NCBI GenBank assembly: GCA_910584715.1
Contig: CAJUAN010000007.1
Span: 1-64,000 of the forward strand
Direction: 5' to 3'
From: an uncultured Oscillospiraceae bacterium
Lineage (GTDB): Bacteria; Bacillota; Clostridia; Oscillospirales; Ruminococcaceae
Length of the DNA: 64,000 nt
In this document: positions 44,406-52,546 of the stretch, in pieces
How positions within the stretch are numbered: position 1 is the first letter of the stretch
Layout: every line of letters starts with the position of its first letter
The notes under the pieces: generated by a model
The model's database searches: none
What the model saw: only the letters and a program-made list of their open reading frames with translations
What the model was told of the DNA's origin: nothing
Position numbers and translations under genes: made by a program

Positions 44406-45413
44406 TTACTTGGTAAAAAATCTCTGTGAAACGCTGTAGCTCACGTTCGGAGCAATCTCCTCATAGCCGCTTTCCTCTCCCGGCATATCGAGATTGGGTG
44501 CGTTCACCTGCGCCGTCATAGGCTCGGGACAAAAGTAATTCTTAAAGCCCTTGTCGTTCCATACTATCCAGAATTTATACCTGTCGTCAACCTCATAGCA
44601 GAGCCGTTTCCCGCTTGCGGTATCGGTCATGATACAGCCGTGAAAGTCCTCGCCGTCAAGCTTTAGGGTTCCACCAACGTACATCTCATTGCAAATGTTT
44701 TTCAGCACCGGTACCCTGCCGCTCAGGTACTCCCTGTCGTGCTTGTCAAGCTCCGACTGAGTTCCGTCGGGAAGCCACCTGCGCTTGTTGAAGTTTATCC
44801 TCTTTACCGCGGGAACTTGCAGTCTGATATCCTCCTGCCTGCCGCAGTCCACAAAGGGAGCGTTTATAGTGGTATGAGTGGCAATTGATATGGGCAGCAT
44901 TTTGTCCGAATTATTGGTCAGGGCTATAGTGTGGCGCATACCATTATCCGACAGCTCTATTGTAATTTCCGCGGTAAATTTTACGGGGAAGCATGCAAAG
45001 AAGAAGTCGTTCTCGTCGTAAACGTACTCCGTGGTGATGTAAGCTTTTCCGTCCTCGGCAGCGAGAGCTTTTATTTTATGTACCCTCTTTTGCAGGAAGC
45101 CGTGGAGGTGGTTCCCGAATTTTCCCTCGTTCACCGGGAGATGATACTCTCCGTCGGAGGTCTTTAAAAGCCCGCCGTCAAAACGGTTCGGCAGGTACAG
45201 CGTGGGAAGTCCCCACACCTCGGTGGAATTCAGTATCTCCGCAATGGAAACATCGTCTCTGTAGCGGAATATCTCCATACCCTTTTCGTTGTCCCGCAGA
45301 CGCAGAACGCTGCTTCCTATCTGGGGAGCCACTACCGCATAATACCCTCCCGCGGCAAGCTCCACGGCTTCGATACCCTTGTGGTTTGCTTTTCTTGCGT
45401 ATAATTCCGACAT
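44406..45413 (-). CDS. Aldose 1-epimerase family protein
   Basis: 335 residues; ATG after AAGGAGAGG. Galactose-mutarotase fold; NRFDGG near 77, HLHGFLQKR near 100 and a His in the IATHTTINAPF stretch near 178 fit the substrate loop and catalytic His. The family interconverts alpha and beta anomers of hexoses or hexose-6-phosphates. No sugar operon adjoins it, so the sugar is unknown. Confidence 0.82.
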   Translation of the reverse strand: MSELYARKANHKGIEAVELAAGGYYAVVAPQIGSSVLRLRDNEKGMEIFRYRDDVSIAEILNSTEVWGLPTLYLPNRFDGGLLKTSDGEYHLPVNEGKFGNHLHGFLQKRVHKIKALAAEDGKAYITTEYVYDENDFFFACFPVKFTAEITIELSDNGMRHTIALTNNSDKMLPISIATHTTINAPFVDCGRQEDIRLQVPAVKRINFNKRRWLPDGTQSELDKHDREYLSGRVPVLKNICNEMYVGGTLKLDGEDFHGCIMTDTASGKRLCYEVDDRYKFWIVWNDKGFKNYFCPEPMTAQVNAPNLDMPGEESGYEEIAPNVSYSVSQRFFTK

Positions 45414-45438
45414 GATAACCTCTCCTTATATATAATTT

Positions 45439-45853
45439 TCAGGCGTTTGACCAATTTTCATCAATGCTTTGCTTCAGCCTTTCAAAAGCGGGAATATATT
45501 TTCCCTTAAATTTATCCAGCACCGACTGCATATCGTTTTCGTCGTATGTATAGGCAAGCAGATTCTTCGTTTCAAAAACATTGAGCCATGCGTCGGCGTC
45601 GGGAACAAGTCCGCAGTCAAAAGCGTATTCCGCAAGCATTTTAGGCGAAGCGGTCACGGGAAAGAAGTATCCGTGACACGTCAGAAGCACCTTCATTAAA
45701 ATATACGAAAGTCGCAGCAGCATTCAAACAGCCCCAGTATAGCCGCCTGCAAAACGACCGAATAGGGCTTTGCAACGTCCCGTACGGTTTGGAAATTTTC
45801 AAGCGACTTTTCAAAATTGTTGCGTAATTTTTCTATATCAAAATTATTTTTCA
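45439..45853 (-). pseudogene. Frameshifted HI0074-type nucleotidyltransferase-substrate-binding protein
   Basis: The frame opening at 45853 (KNNFDIEKLRNNFEKSLENF...LQAAILGLFECCCDF) stops early. The family-typical remainder (LMKVLLTCHGYFF, DAWLNVFETKNLLAYTYDEN) continues in another frame from about 45708. Adding one T to the minus-strand TTT run at 45708-45710 restores one frame of about 138 codons. HI0074 (HEPN-like) proteins pair with MNT nucleotidyltransferases; no such partner is adjacent. Either a decayed toxin-antitoxin remnant or a base-calling error. Confidence 0.7.
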
Positions 45854-45860
45854 TAGCAGA

Positions 45861-46319
45861 TTACCTGTACACATTTTTTCGCCCCGCGATAAAGTCCGCC
45901 AGAATATCCCTGTGCTGGTCTATAAAAAGCTCGGGAGCTTTATCCGGCTGAAAATACCGCAAGTCCTCCGTTTCGCTGTTCTGCTTCGACATTTCGCCGC
46001 CCTCGGCGTGAGCGATAAACATCGTCAGTACTGTTTGTACCCTGTCGCCGTTAGGGTACTCGTTGAAATATTTTGAGTATACTCCGAAAAGCGAGTCAAC
46101 TTTAACGGTCAGTCCAGATTCCTCAAAGGCTTCACGGACGGCGGCTTCTTCAAGGGATTCCCCCAATTCGACCACGCCGCCGAAAAATCCCCAGCCGCCG
46201 CAGTCCCGCCGCTTTTGCAGGAGTATCTCCCCCGCCCCGTTCAGTACGATACACCCCGCGTAATTAAGTATTATTTCGGAATGTCCCACCTTTTCCCTGA
46301 TGTATTTTACATAGTCCAT
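45861..46319 (-). CDS. Nudix hydrolase
   Basis: 152 residues. Full Nudix box GGVVELGESLEEAAVREAFE-ESGL near 47-70. The family removes nucleoside diphosphates linked to other groups; the substrate is not determinable. Its stop lies 7 bases before the frameshifted HI0074-type gene, so they may have formed one transcript. Confidence 0.9.
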   Translation of the reverse strand: MDYVKYIREKVGHSEIILNYAGCIVLNGAGEILLQKRRDCGGWGFFGGVVELGESLEEAAVREAFEESGLTVKVDSLFGVYSKYFNEYPNGDRVQTVLTMFIAHAEGGEMSKQNSETEDLRYFQPDKAPELFIDQHRDILADFIAGRKNVYR

Positions 46320-46335
46320 AGCGTACTCCTTCAGC

Positions 46336-46935
46336 TTAACTGTCGTACTTCCGTACCCTAAGCTCTATCCCCAAAGACATGGCAAGCGCCTTGCAGCGGC
46401 TTATATCCTCCATAGGGATAACGTCCACCACCGTGAATATCACCTTGGGAACGTACTTTTTGCAGTCCGCCGCAAAGGATATCATAGCCTCAAAAGCGTC
46501 GTCCCATTTGGGACGGGTCACCGCGTTGTACTTTTCCGCAGAGCATTGGTTCAGGGACACCGACACAATGTCCACCGCCCCCTCCAAAACCTTTGCCGTA
46601 GGCTCGCCCCAAATTTTATCACCAAGACCGTTGGTGTTGAGACGGACGGGTACGGAAAAATTGTCCTTGATGTACCGCCCGATATAGCCAACGTCCTCAG
46701 CGCGCTCCATAGGCTCGCCGTAGCCGCAGAAAACAATTTCCCTGAACTCCGACAAATCGTACTTTTCAAGCCCGTCAAGAACCTCGTCCACCGTAGGCTC
46801 GCGGTCAAGCCAAAGGCTGTCGGAGCCGTACGCGCCGTCGCCGTTTTGGCGGATACAGAACGTGCAGTTACAGGGACACCTATTCGTCAGATTGATGTAA
46901 AGCTTATCGCCCACCGTGTATAAAATTGTCATCAT
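46336..46935 (-). CDS. Radical SAM protein, TatD-associated type
   Basis: 199 residues from the ATG at 46935 (or 46932), after AAGGGTG; a longer frame to 47082 overlaps the kinase gene and has no ribosome site. The iron-sulfur motif is CPCNCTFC (CxxxCxxC) near residue 20, followed by GYGEPMER near 75 and the SVSLN strand. Its start (LYTVGDKLYINLTNRCPCNC) recalls the TatD-linked radical SAM family, although tatD is some 33 kb away in this window. The reaction is unknown. Confidence 0.8.
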   Translation of the reverse strand: MMTILYTVGDKLYINLTNRCPCNCTFCIRQNGDGAYGSDSLWLDREPTVDEVLDGLEKYDLSEFREIVFCGYGEPMERAEDVGYIGRYIKDNFSVPVRLNTNGLGDKIWGEPTAKVLEGAVDIVSVSLNQCSAEKYNAVTRPKWDDAFEAMISFAADCKKYVPKVIFTVVDVIPMEDISRCKALAMSLGIELRVRKYDS

Positions 46936-47017
46936 AATGATCACCCTTAAACAATCGTTTTTATGCAGAGGCGTATTCAATATCCTCCCGCCGCCGGCAA
47001 GAGCACGGAACGCTCCC

Positions 47018-47503
47018 TTATTGCGCTTGTTTGACCCAAACGTCCACCTCGTCGGGGGCGGGCGGTTCGTAGCCGCCCTCAACCTTTTTCAGAAGATTTT
47101 CGTCCAGAAAGTAAGCGTTTTTGTCTCCCGCGGACACCTCGCCGTTCCGCTTTTCAATGCGCCGCCGCCACTCCTCGCCGCTTATGTCTATAAGGTGCAG
47201 CTCGCATGGGATTCCCCGCTGTTTGTAAAATTCCTTTGAGTAATCCCGGTGCGCCTTTGTCCAGAAGCCGCAGTCCAGAAGCACGTCCGCGCCCGCCTCA
47301 AGAATTTCCAGGGACTTGTCAAAAATATACTGCTGCACGTTCCGCACATACTCGTCGTGCCTTTCTCCCGCGTACTGACCGAAAACCGCCAGCATTATCT
47401 CGTCCACGGAAAGCAGAACGGCGTTTCCCTCCCCGCGGAGCTTTTCGGCGTATGTGGTTTTCCCGACGCAGATTTTTCCGCAAATGAGAATTACTTTTGG
47501 CAT
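47018..47503 (-). CDS. P-loop kinase/AAA-type nucleotide-binding protein
   Basis: 161 residues; ATG after GGAGGG. Walker A GKICVGKTT at residues 9-17, then LSVDEI near 31 and an LLDCGFW strand near 75. The layout resembles small zeta-toxin/chloramphenicol-phosphotransferase-like kinases that phosphorylate small molecules. Substrate unknown; no antitoxin-like partner is visible. Confidence 0.75.
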   Translation of the reverse strand: MPKVILICGKICVGKTTYAEKLRGEGNAVLLSVDEIMLAVFGQYAGERHDEYVRNVQQYIFDKSLEILEAGADVLLDCGFWTKAHRDYSKEFYKQRGIPCELHLIDISGEEWRRRIEKRNGEVSAGDKNAYFLDENLLKKVEGGYEPPAPDEVDVWVKQAQ

Positions 47504-47547
47504 AACTGTACCCTCCGGTCTTTGTAAATTATCACCTGTGCGTACGG

Positions 47548-47760
47548 TTACTCCACGGTGTCTTCCTGCGCGCTTTCAATATAGCCGGTTATCAGCTTGC
47601 CGACGAGCCAGCCCATGGTAATGCTTACCGCATGGGAAAAAACGTCGATGTTTTCCCTTTTGCTTATTTTCTTGAACGCCCAGCTTATTATTACCGCGAT
47701 GTTCATATAGATAAGCAGGTCCCTGATTTTAATGTACTCTCTTTCGTTTGCGTTGTTCAT
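47548..47760 (-). CDS. Small membrane protein
   Basis: 70 residues from the ATG at 47760, with AAAGGA 12 bases upstream; an in-frame TTG at 47781 contains that site. Two hydrophobic segments (about 13-27 and 43-60) separated by a charged loop (FKKISKRENID). Lies just after asnS on the same strand. Function unknown. Confidence 0.5.
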   Translation of the reverse strand: MNNANEREYIKIRDLLIYMNIAVIISWAFKKISKRENIDVFSHAVSITMGWLVGKLITGYIESAQEDTVE

Positions 47761-47787
47761 ACTAAACAGCCGTCCTTTCAAATAATA

Positions 47788-49176
47788 TCAGTAAATGCTT
47801 CCCGCCGTGCGGGGAAAAGGTATAACGTCGCGGATATTGGATATCCCCGTAACGTACATGATAAGCCGCTCGAAGCCCAGCCCGAAGCCCGCGTGCTTTG
47901 CTCCTCCGTAGCGGCGCAGATCCAGGTACCAGTCATAGTCCTCCGCGGACAAGCCAAGCTCCTCCATTCGGGCTGTGAGCACGTCTAAACGCTCCTCCCG
48001 CTGGCTGCCGCCTATAAGCTCTCCCACCCCCGGGACTAACAGGTCTACCGCCGCAACGGTTTTGCCGTCGTCGTTTATGCGCATATAAAACGCCTTTATT
48101 TCTTTGGGATAGTCGGTGACAAAAACAGGCTTTCCGAACACCTTTTCGGTGAGGTAACGCTCATGTTCCGTTTGGAGGTCGCAGCCCCAAAATACGGGAT
48201 ATTCAAACTTGTTTTTATGCTTTTCGAGAATTTCAACAGCTTCGGTGTAGGGACACCTCGCAAAGTCCGAATTTGCTACAGACTTTATTCTTTCCAGCAG
48301 ACCCTTGTCGTAAAAATTATTGCAGAATTCCAGTTCCGCGGGACACTCACTCAGCAGCGCGTTAAGGACGTACTTCAGCATACTTTCCGCAAGCTCCATG
48401 TCGTCCTCTAAGTCGGCGAAAGCAATTTCGGGTTCTATCATCCAGAACTCGGCGGCGTGCCTCGGGGTGTAGGATTTTTCCGCGCGGAACGTAGGGCCGA
48501 ACGTGTAAATTTTTCCGAAAGCCATAGCCATGCACTCGCCCTCAAGCTGTCCCGAGACCGTCAGGGACGCGGGCTGCCCGAAAAAGTCCGCGCCGAAATC
48601 CGTATTCTCCTCGGCGTTTTTGGGTACGTCCTCCAAGTCCAGCGTGGTAACGCGGAACATCTCCCCCGCGCCCTCGCAGTCGTTCGCCGTGATTATGGGC
48701 GTGTGAGCGTACACAAAGCCGTTCTCCGCAAAAAATCTGTGCAGAGCCTGAGCCGCCGCGGAGCGTATTTTAAACGCCGCCTGAAAGGTATTGGTACGCA
48801 TACGCAGGTGAGAAATCGTGCGGAGATAATCAAGCCCGTGGGCTTTTTTCTGCAAGGGATAATCGGGTGAGGAAGTCCCCTCGACCGCGATATTGTCGGC
48901 GTTTATCTCAAATTTCTGCTTTGCGTTGGGGGTGAGAATTACCCGTCCCGAAACGCTTATCGCCGCGCCCGTGTTGAGCCTGGAAATCTCCTCGAAATTG
49001 TCAAGCATGTCAGCCTCGGCTACTATCTGGACGGGCGTAAAGCAGCTTCCGTCCGATATTGAAATAAAGGCTATCCCCTTGCTTGCGCGGAGGGATTTTA
49101 TCCAGCCGCAGACGGTTATACCGCCCGAAAAGCTTTCGGGGTTTTCGTGTAATTTTTTGAGTTCGGTGCGTTTCAT
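47788..49176 (-). CDS. asnS: Asparaginyl-tRNA synthetase
   Basis: 462 residues from the ATG at 49176 after GAAAGGA; the longer frame lies within the upstream gene. OB-fold anticodon-binding domain (GITVCGWIKSLRASKG near 18), then the class II core with motif 2 TFRAEKSYTPRHAAEFWMIE near 235 and motif 3 GFGLGFERLIMY near 435. GAGEMFRV marks AsnRS rather than AspRS. It charges tRNA-Asn for translation. The start overlaps the stop of the isochorismatase-like gene (ATGA), an unusual partner for a core gene. Confidence 0.96.
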   Translation of the reverse strand: MKRTELKKLHENPESFSGGITVCGWIKSLRASKGIAFISISDGSCFTPVQIVAEADMLDNFEEISRLNTGAAISVSGRVILTPNAKQKFEINADNIAVEGTSSPDYPLQKKAHGLDYLRTISHLRMRTNTFQAAFKIRSAAAQALHRFFAENGFVYAHTPIITANDCEGAGEMFRVTTLDLEDVPKNAEENTDFGADFFGQPASLTVSGQLEGECMAMAFGKIYTFGPTFRAEKSYTPRHAAEFWMIEPEIAFADLEDDMELAESMLKYVLNALLSECPAELEFCNNFYDKGLLERIKSVANSDFARCPYTEAVEILEKHKNKFEYPVFWGCDLQTEHERYLTEKVFGKPVFVTDYPKEIKAFYMRINDDGKTVAAVDLLVPGVGELIGGSQREERLDVLTARMEELGLSAEDYDWYLDLRRYGGAKHAGFGLGFERLIMYVTGISNIRDVIPFPRTAGSIY

Positions 49177-49706
49177 TTTCGGAGTCCTTTCATTCTTAAA
49201 ATCGTATCTTCCGCGGAAATACATTCCGCGTATCTGCCGTTCCACATAAAATCATTGTAATACTCACAGCTTTTCTCGGCGGTCATATAGCGGTTGTCAA
49301 AGGTAGTATTTGCGTATCGGGGGACGATTATTTTGTACCCTCGCTCAAAGCCGCATTTCACCGCCGCGTCAATGCAGTAATCGGTTTGCAGCCCCGCGAC
49401 GATAATTTCCGTCTCGTTCTTTGAGGACAAATATTCCGCAAGTCCAGTATCCTTAAAAGGACTGTTCACCGTCTTGTCGAATATTTTTTCGTCCCTCTCG
49501 GGAGCGAATCCCTCGTACATCTCAAAGCCGTCCAGACCCTTTGTCATAGGCGTTCCCACGCCGTCGTCGTGACGGACAAAAATTACCTCGACACCGTTTT
49601 CCCGAGCCGTTTTTATCAGCATTTTTACCGTGGAAACGAACTCTCGGAATTTGTAAAGCCGTTCGTTTGTTATTTCCTTTTGCGCGTCAACCAAAAGCAG
49701 TATCAT
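49173..49706 (-). CDS. Isochorismatase-like cysteine hydrolase
   Basis: 177 residues. LLLVDAQKE at the start supplies the catalytic Asp, and the nucleophile is the Cys in GLQTDYCIDAAVK near 110. The family covers nicotinamidase, isochorismatase and other amidases. Substrate unknown. Its last codons overlap asnS by four bases, implying coupled translation. Confidence 0.85.
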   Translation of the reverse strand: MILLLVDAQKEITNERLYKFREFVSTVKMLIKTARENGVEVIFVRHDDGVGTPMTKGLDGFEMYEGFAPERDEKIFDKTVNSPFKDTGLAEYLSSKNETEIIVAGLQTDYCIDAAVKCGFERGYKIIVPRYANTTFDNRYMTAEKSCEYYNDFMWNGRYAECISAEDTILRMKGLRK

Positions 49707-49724
49707 GAATTATCTCCTTATTAT

Positions 49725-50258
49725 TTATAACCTTTTTATCAAATACCCAAAATTATGTACTCCCGTGAAGTCCTTCCAGACTTGAGGTTCTTTATTTGTG
49801 ACAAACAATTTGCGGACAACAGTCAGACCGTGTTTTTCACACATTTTAGGAATGTCATTTTCATTTACAGCAGGGTCTTCAAGGTAGTCTATTTTAATTA
49901 AGTACTTATATTTCATTGTAATTACCTTTTCGAGTAAAGCTTCAAATGAATTTCCAAACTTCGCGGCTTCGCCGAGAAGCAAATGCGCTGTAATCAAATC
50001 ATATGCCTTGATAACGGTATCCTTACATATATCTTTTTCAATTACGCTTATATTTTCGCCGCGATCGGCAATTTCTTTGATCGAGTTTATTTTTCTCATA
50101 TCGCCCGGATATACGGCAGCGTCAACGGGAGTACCGGGAAATGAATTTGCAATTGCAGACAGACTTGTTCTTCCGCTCCCCGCGTCAAGTATACTTGTAA
50201 TGTCCTCTCCTTTTATAAGGTCAAGAAAATCATTTAAAATTATTCTGTGCCCTTCCAT
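49725..50258 (-). CDS. SAM-dependent methyltransferase-like protein
   Basis: 177 residues from the ATG at 50258 after GCGAGG; the longer frame to 50381 overlaps the next gene out of phase. SAM-binding-like motif ILDAGSGRTSL near 24-34 and an acidic loop VDAAVYPGD near 45; the rest is diverged. AT-richer than the neighbouring genes. Role unknown. Confidence 0.6.
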   Translation of the reverse strand: MEGHRIILNDFLDLIKGEDITSILDAGSGRTSLSAIANSFPGTPVDAAVYPGDMRKINSIKEIADRGENISVIEKDICKDTVIKAYDLITAHLLLGEAAKFGNSFEALLEKVITMKYKYLIKIDYLEDPAVNENDIPKMCEKHGLTVVRKLFVTNKEPQVWKDFTGVHNFGYLIKRL

Positions 50259-50271
50259 TGGTATTCCTCGC

Positions 50272-50814
50272 TTATCTGTATTTTCCCACCGTTTCGTCGC
50301 TCCAGACGTGTACCTCCACATACCTTTCGGGACCGTGCTTACCGTCGTCGTTCCAGTCCTGCGGCAGACCGTATTTCTCAATAATTTTCAGTATCTCGTC
50401 ATAGGTGTAAAGCTTTTGGCGGTACTCCTTTCCGTCGTTTATGCCGAACGTTGGCATCGAGTCGCCGTATGTAAAGGAAAGCGTTGCCGTATCAAATTCC
50501 TCAATGGGAATTTTAACAACCCCGCAGTTTTCGTACCACGTACTGAGCCAGGGACTGTGCTCCACAACCATATAGTGGGGCGGCGTGCGGAGAATTTTCC
50601 CGCCCTTTTTCAGAAATTCGGTACGCAGAATTTCCTCGCAGTTTCGCCTGTAGTCCACATATTTGGCGTGCCTTTCCGCGCATTGTGAATCGGGCTTTTC
50701 GGTTTTTATTTTTTCAAGGACGGCTTTCGCTTCATCTGCGGACAGCTCTGACAAATTGCGGAACGGCGCGCCCGACTTGTCGTAATAGTGGTACAAATAC
50801 ATTTTACTTCGCAT
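50272..50814 (-). CDS. Conserved hypothetical protein
   Basis: 180 residues; ATG at 50814 about 10 bases after GAGGAG, overlapping the TfoX-C gene by 11 bases. No signal peptide or membrane segment; aromatic-rich mixed alpha/beta (LYHYYDKSGAPFRNLSEL, PPHYMVVEHSPWLSTWYENC). I do not recognise a family. Overlap with its neighbours suggests an operon with 50804 and 49725. Confidence 0.55.
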   Translation of the reverse strand: MRSKMYLYHYYDKSGAPFRNLSELSADEAKAVLEKIKTEKPDSQCAERHAKYVDYRRNCEEILRTEFLKKGGKILRTPPHYMVVEHSPWLSTWYENCGVVKIPIEEFDTATLSFTYGDSMPTFGINDGKEYRQKLYTYDEILKIIEKYGLPQDWNDDGKHGPERYVEVHVWSDETVGKYR

Positions 50815-51070
50815 AAAGCTTATGCTCCTCGTAAAAGCTTTTCAGCTCCGCCTTTCTCTCCTCGGGGAGCAGCTTTTTCGGCACGCCTTGCAAAGCCCCC
50901 TCCAGCGCAAGCAGACGGTGTATGCACGCGGACGGGTCAATGCCTTGGATCATCAGCCAAGCCTTTTCCGCGCCAAGCTTCTGCAAGTCCTCATATGTAA
51001 AAATATTTACCGCGTTAAGCTGTTCCTCCACCTTTGCGCCGATGTTTGGCAGTTTGCTTAATTCGCCCAT
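50804..51070 (-). CDS. TfoX C-terminal-domain protein
   Basis: 88 residues from the ATG at 51070 after GAGGG. Helix-hairpin-helix-like TfoX_C fold (LSKLPNIGAKVEEQLNAVNI, TYEDLQKLGAEKAWLMI). In proteobacterial TfoX/Sxy this domain regulates competence; stand-alone versions in Firmicutes have no known role. The TfoX N-terminal domain is absent. Confidence 0.82.
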   Translation of the reverse strand: MGELSKLPNIGAKVEEQLNAVNIFTYEDLQKLGAEKAWLMIQGIDPSACIHRLLALEGALQGVPKKLLPEERKAELKSFYEEHKLYAK

Positions 51071-51092
51071 TATGTTTTCCCTCACTAATTTA

Positions 51093-51752
51093 TTATTCTA
51101 ACGTAATACCATCTAATTTAGGAAAAATCCTTATAAAATCAGCATACATATCCCTTGCATCAGGATTGCTATGCTTATATTCCGAATCTGTTCCATAACC
51201 AAGTAAAAGAATACATTCTTTTACTTGGTTATCATGTCCTTTAATTCCATAAAACTTATAATATCCTCCGTAACTATCAAGAGTATATCCCCATTCAATA
51301 TATTCGGCATTTCCGTTTATTAAAAGCAATCTTTTGTAGTATTCGGTCATTTCCTCTTGCGATAAATGATTAAGATTATTTTCAGTTATCAAAAGGAACT
51401 CATAATGCATACCTGATCTTGGTTCTAACCTTTCACAGCCTGCTTCTTCAAGACGATCATACACATCTCGAACATCATAAACTTCATCGGGGGCTATCTC
51501 CCTGAAATCAAATAATTTTATTATTCCTGTATTCATAACATAACAGCCAAAAATATTTTCATCATCTGCTTGATATGACATAACAAACACAATTTCAGGC
51601 ATATTTTCAGCCATTTTGTCAAGCTCTTCCTCGCTGTACCTTGCGGTCGTTGCGGCGGTTTCCTGCGGGACTTCCTCCGCCATTCCGCAGCCGAAAAGGG
51701 TCACGGCAGCGAACGATAACAGCAGACAGGCGAATAATTTTTTAACGTTCAT
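51093..51752 (-). CDS. Putative lipoprotein
   Basis: 219 residues; ATG after CGGAGGG. Signal with lipobox LFGC, lipidated Cys22. The mature region (EEELDKMAENMPEIVFVMSY to the end) is acidic and lacks known motifs. The first 50 codons are GC-rich like the region and the remainder is clearly AT-rich, so the reading frame looks compositionally mosaic. Confidence 0.6.
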   Translation of the reverse strand: MNVKKLFACLLLSFAAVTLFGCGMAEEVPQETAATTARYSEEELDKMAENMPEIVFVMSYQADDENIFGCYVMNTGIIKLFDFREIAPDEVYDVRDVYDRLEEAGCERLEPRSGMHYEFLLITENNLNHLSQEEMTEYYKRLLLINGNAEYIEWGYTLDSYGGYYKFYGIKGHDNQVKECILLLGYGTDSEYKHSNPDARDMYADFIRIFPKLDGITLE

Positions 51753-51776
51753 TTAGACCGCTCCCTCCGTAAAAGT

Positions 51777-52511
51777 TTATTCCGAAACAAATTTCGCAAG
51801 CTCAATTGCAATATCAAAATGCCCCGCGTCGTGCTGGGTACCGATTATATCGCCCTCGTTGTGCCGCATATCCCACTCGGGAGCGTCCAGCAAGTCGCCG
51901 CTTGTGAAAAACGCGTACAGCTCCAGACCCCTGAAATCGCACATCGCCTGCAAGCCCGCGCATTCCATTTCAACCGAAATGCAGCCCTCCGCCTTGCGCT
52001 TTTGGAAATTGTTCACCGTCTCCCTGTAAAAGGAATCTGTAGTCCACGTCTTACCCTTAACGTATGGGATACCGTTTTTGCTCATAAATTCCGCAACGAT
52101 ATCCGCGTTTTTCACCGTTACGTAATCGCTCGCCGCCATGTAGTGATAGGACGTCCCCTCGTCGCGGTACGCCTCGGTTGGTATCATTACCTTGCCGTGG
52201 GCGATGTCCTTGTCCAGACAGCCCGCGCCGCCGAACACAACGTATTTTTTTGTTTTTATAACGGCGAGGGAATCCTCAACCGTACCGGTACAGGCGGGCG
52301 CGCCCACATAGGTCTTATAGAACGCGAATTTCTTTCTCCTATAGTCGATCTGATAAACGGGAGTATCACCCGTCGCAAAGCGGAACATGCCTATCTGTTT
52401 GCAGCTGTAATTCTCCGTCACAGCCTTTTCTATTTTCTCCGAAAAGGTAAGGATGCACGCGTCAACAGCGGGCGCGCTTTCGTTTACCCGCGGCTCGTTG
52501 CTGGGTATCAT
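51777..52511 (-). CDS. Nucleoside phosphorylase, 5' end displaced by insertion
   Basis: 244 residues from an ATG with no good ribosome site. Phosphorylase-superfamily protein (PNP/UDP type): FGGAGCLDKDIAHGKVMIP near 94, ISVEMECAG near 180 and the C-terminal GDLLDAPEWD. It would cleave a nucleoside with phosphate for salvage. The N terminus begins abruptly; codons that complete it (MITEAFDDKSKAI) occur 1.04 kb upstream at 53549-53587 and join in frame to give KAIIPSNEPRVNES. Translation may persist from the internal ATG, which sits in a 12-base inverted repeat, or the gene may be inactive. Confidence 0.75.
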   Translation of the reverse strand: MIPSNEPRVNESAPAVDACILTFSEKIEKAVTENYSCKQIGMFRFATGDTPVYQIDYRRKKFAFYKTYVGAPACTGTVEDSLAVIKTKKYVVFGGAGCLDKDIAHGKVMIPTEAYRDEGTSYHYMAASDYVTVKNADIVAEFMSKNGIPYVKGKTWTTDSFYRETVNNFQKRKAEGCISVEMECAGLQAMCDFRGLELYAFFTSGDLLDAPEWDMRHNEGDIIGTQHDAGHFDIAIELAKFVSE

Positions 52512-52546
52512 ATTCTAACGGATTTTGCTTTAGAAATATGATACCC
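52503..52546 (-). promoter_or_regulatory. Perfect 12-base inverted repeat over phosphorylase ATG
   Basis: GGGTATCATATT and AATATGATACCC separated by 20 bases. One arm contains the ATG at 52511 and crosses the insertion junction. Confidence 0.5.

Noticed and set aside
47018..47503. Zeta-type toxin of a toxin-antitoxin pair
   Set aside because: The fold is similar, but no antitoxin-like small gene overlaps or precedes it, and length and motifs fit a generic kinase.
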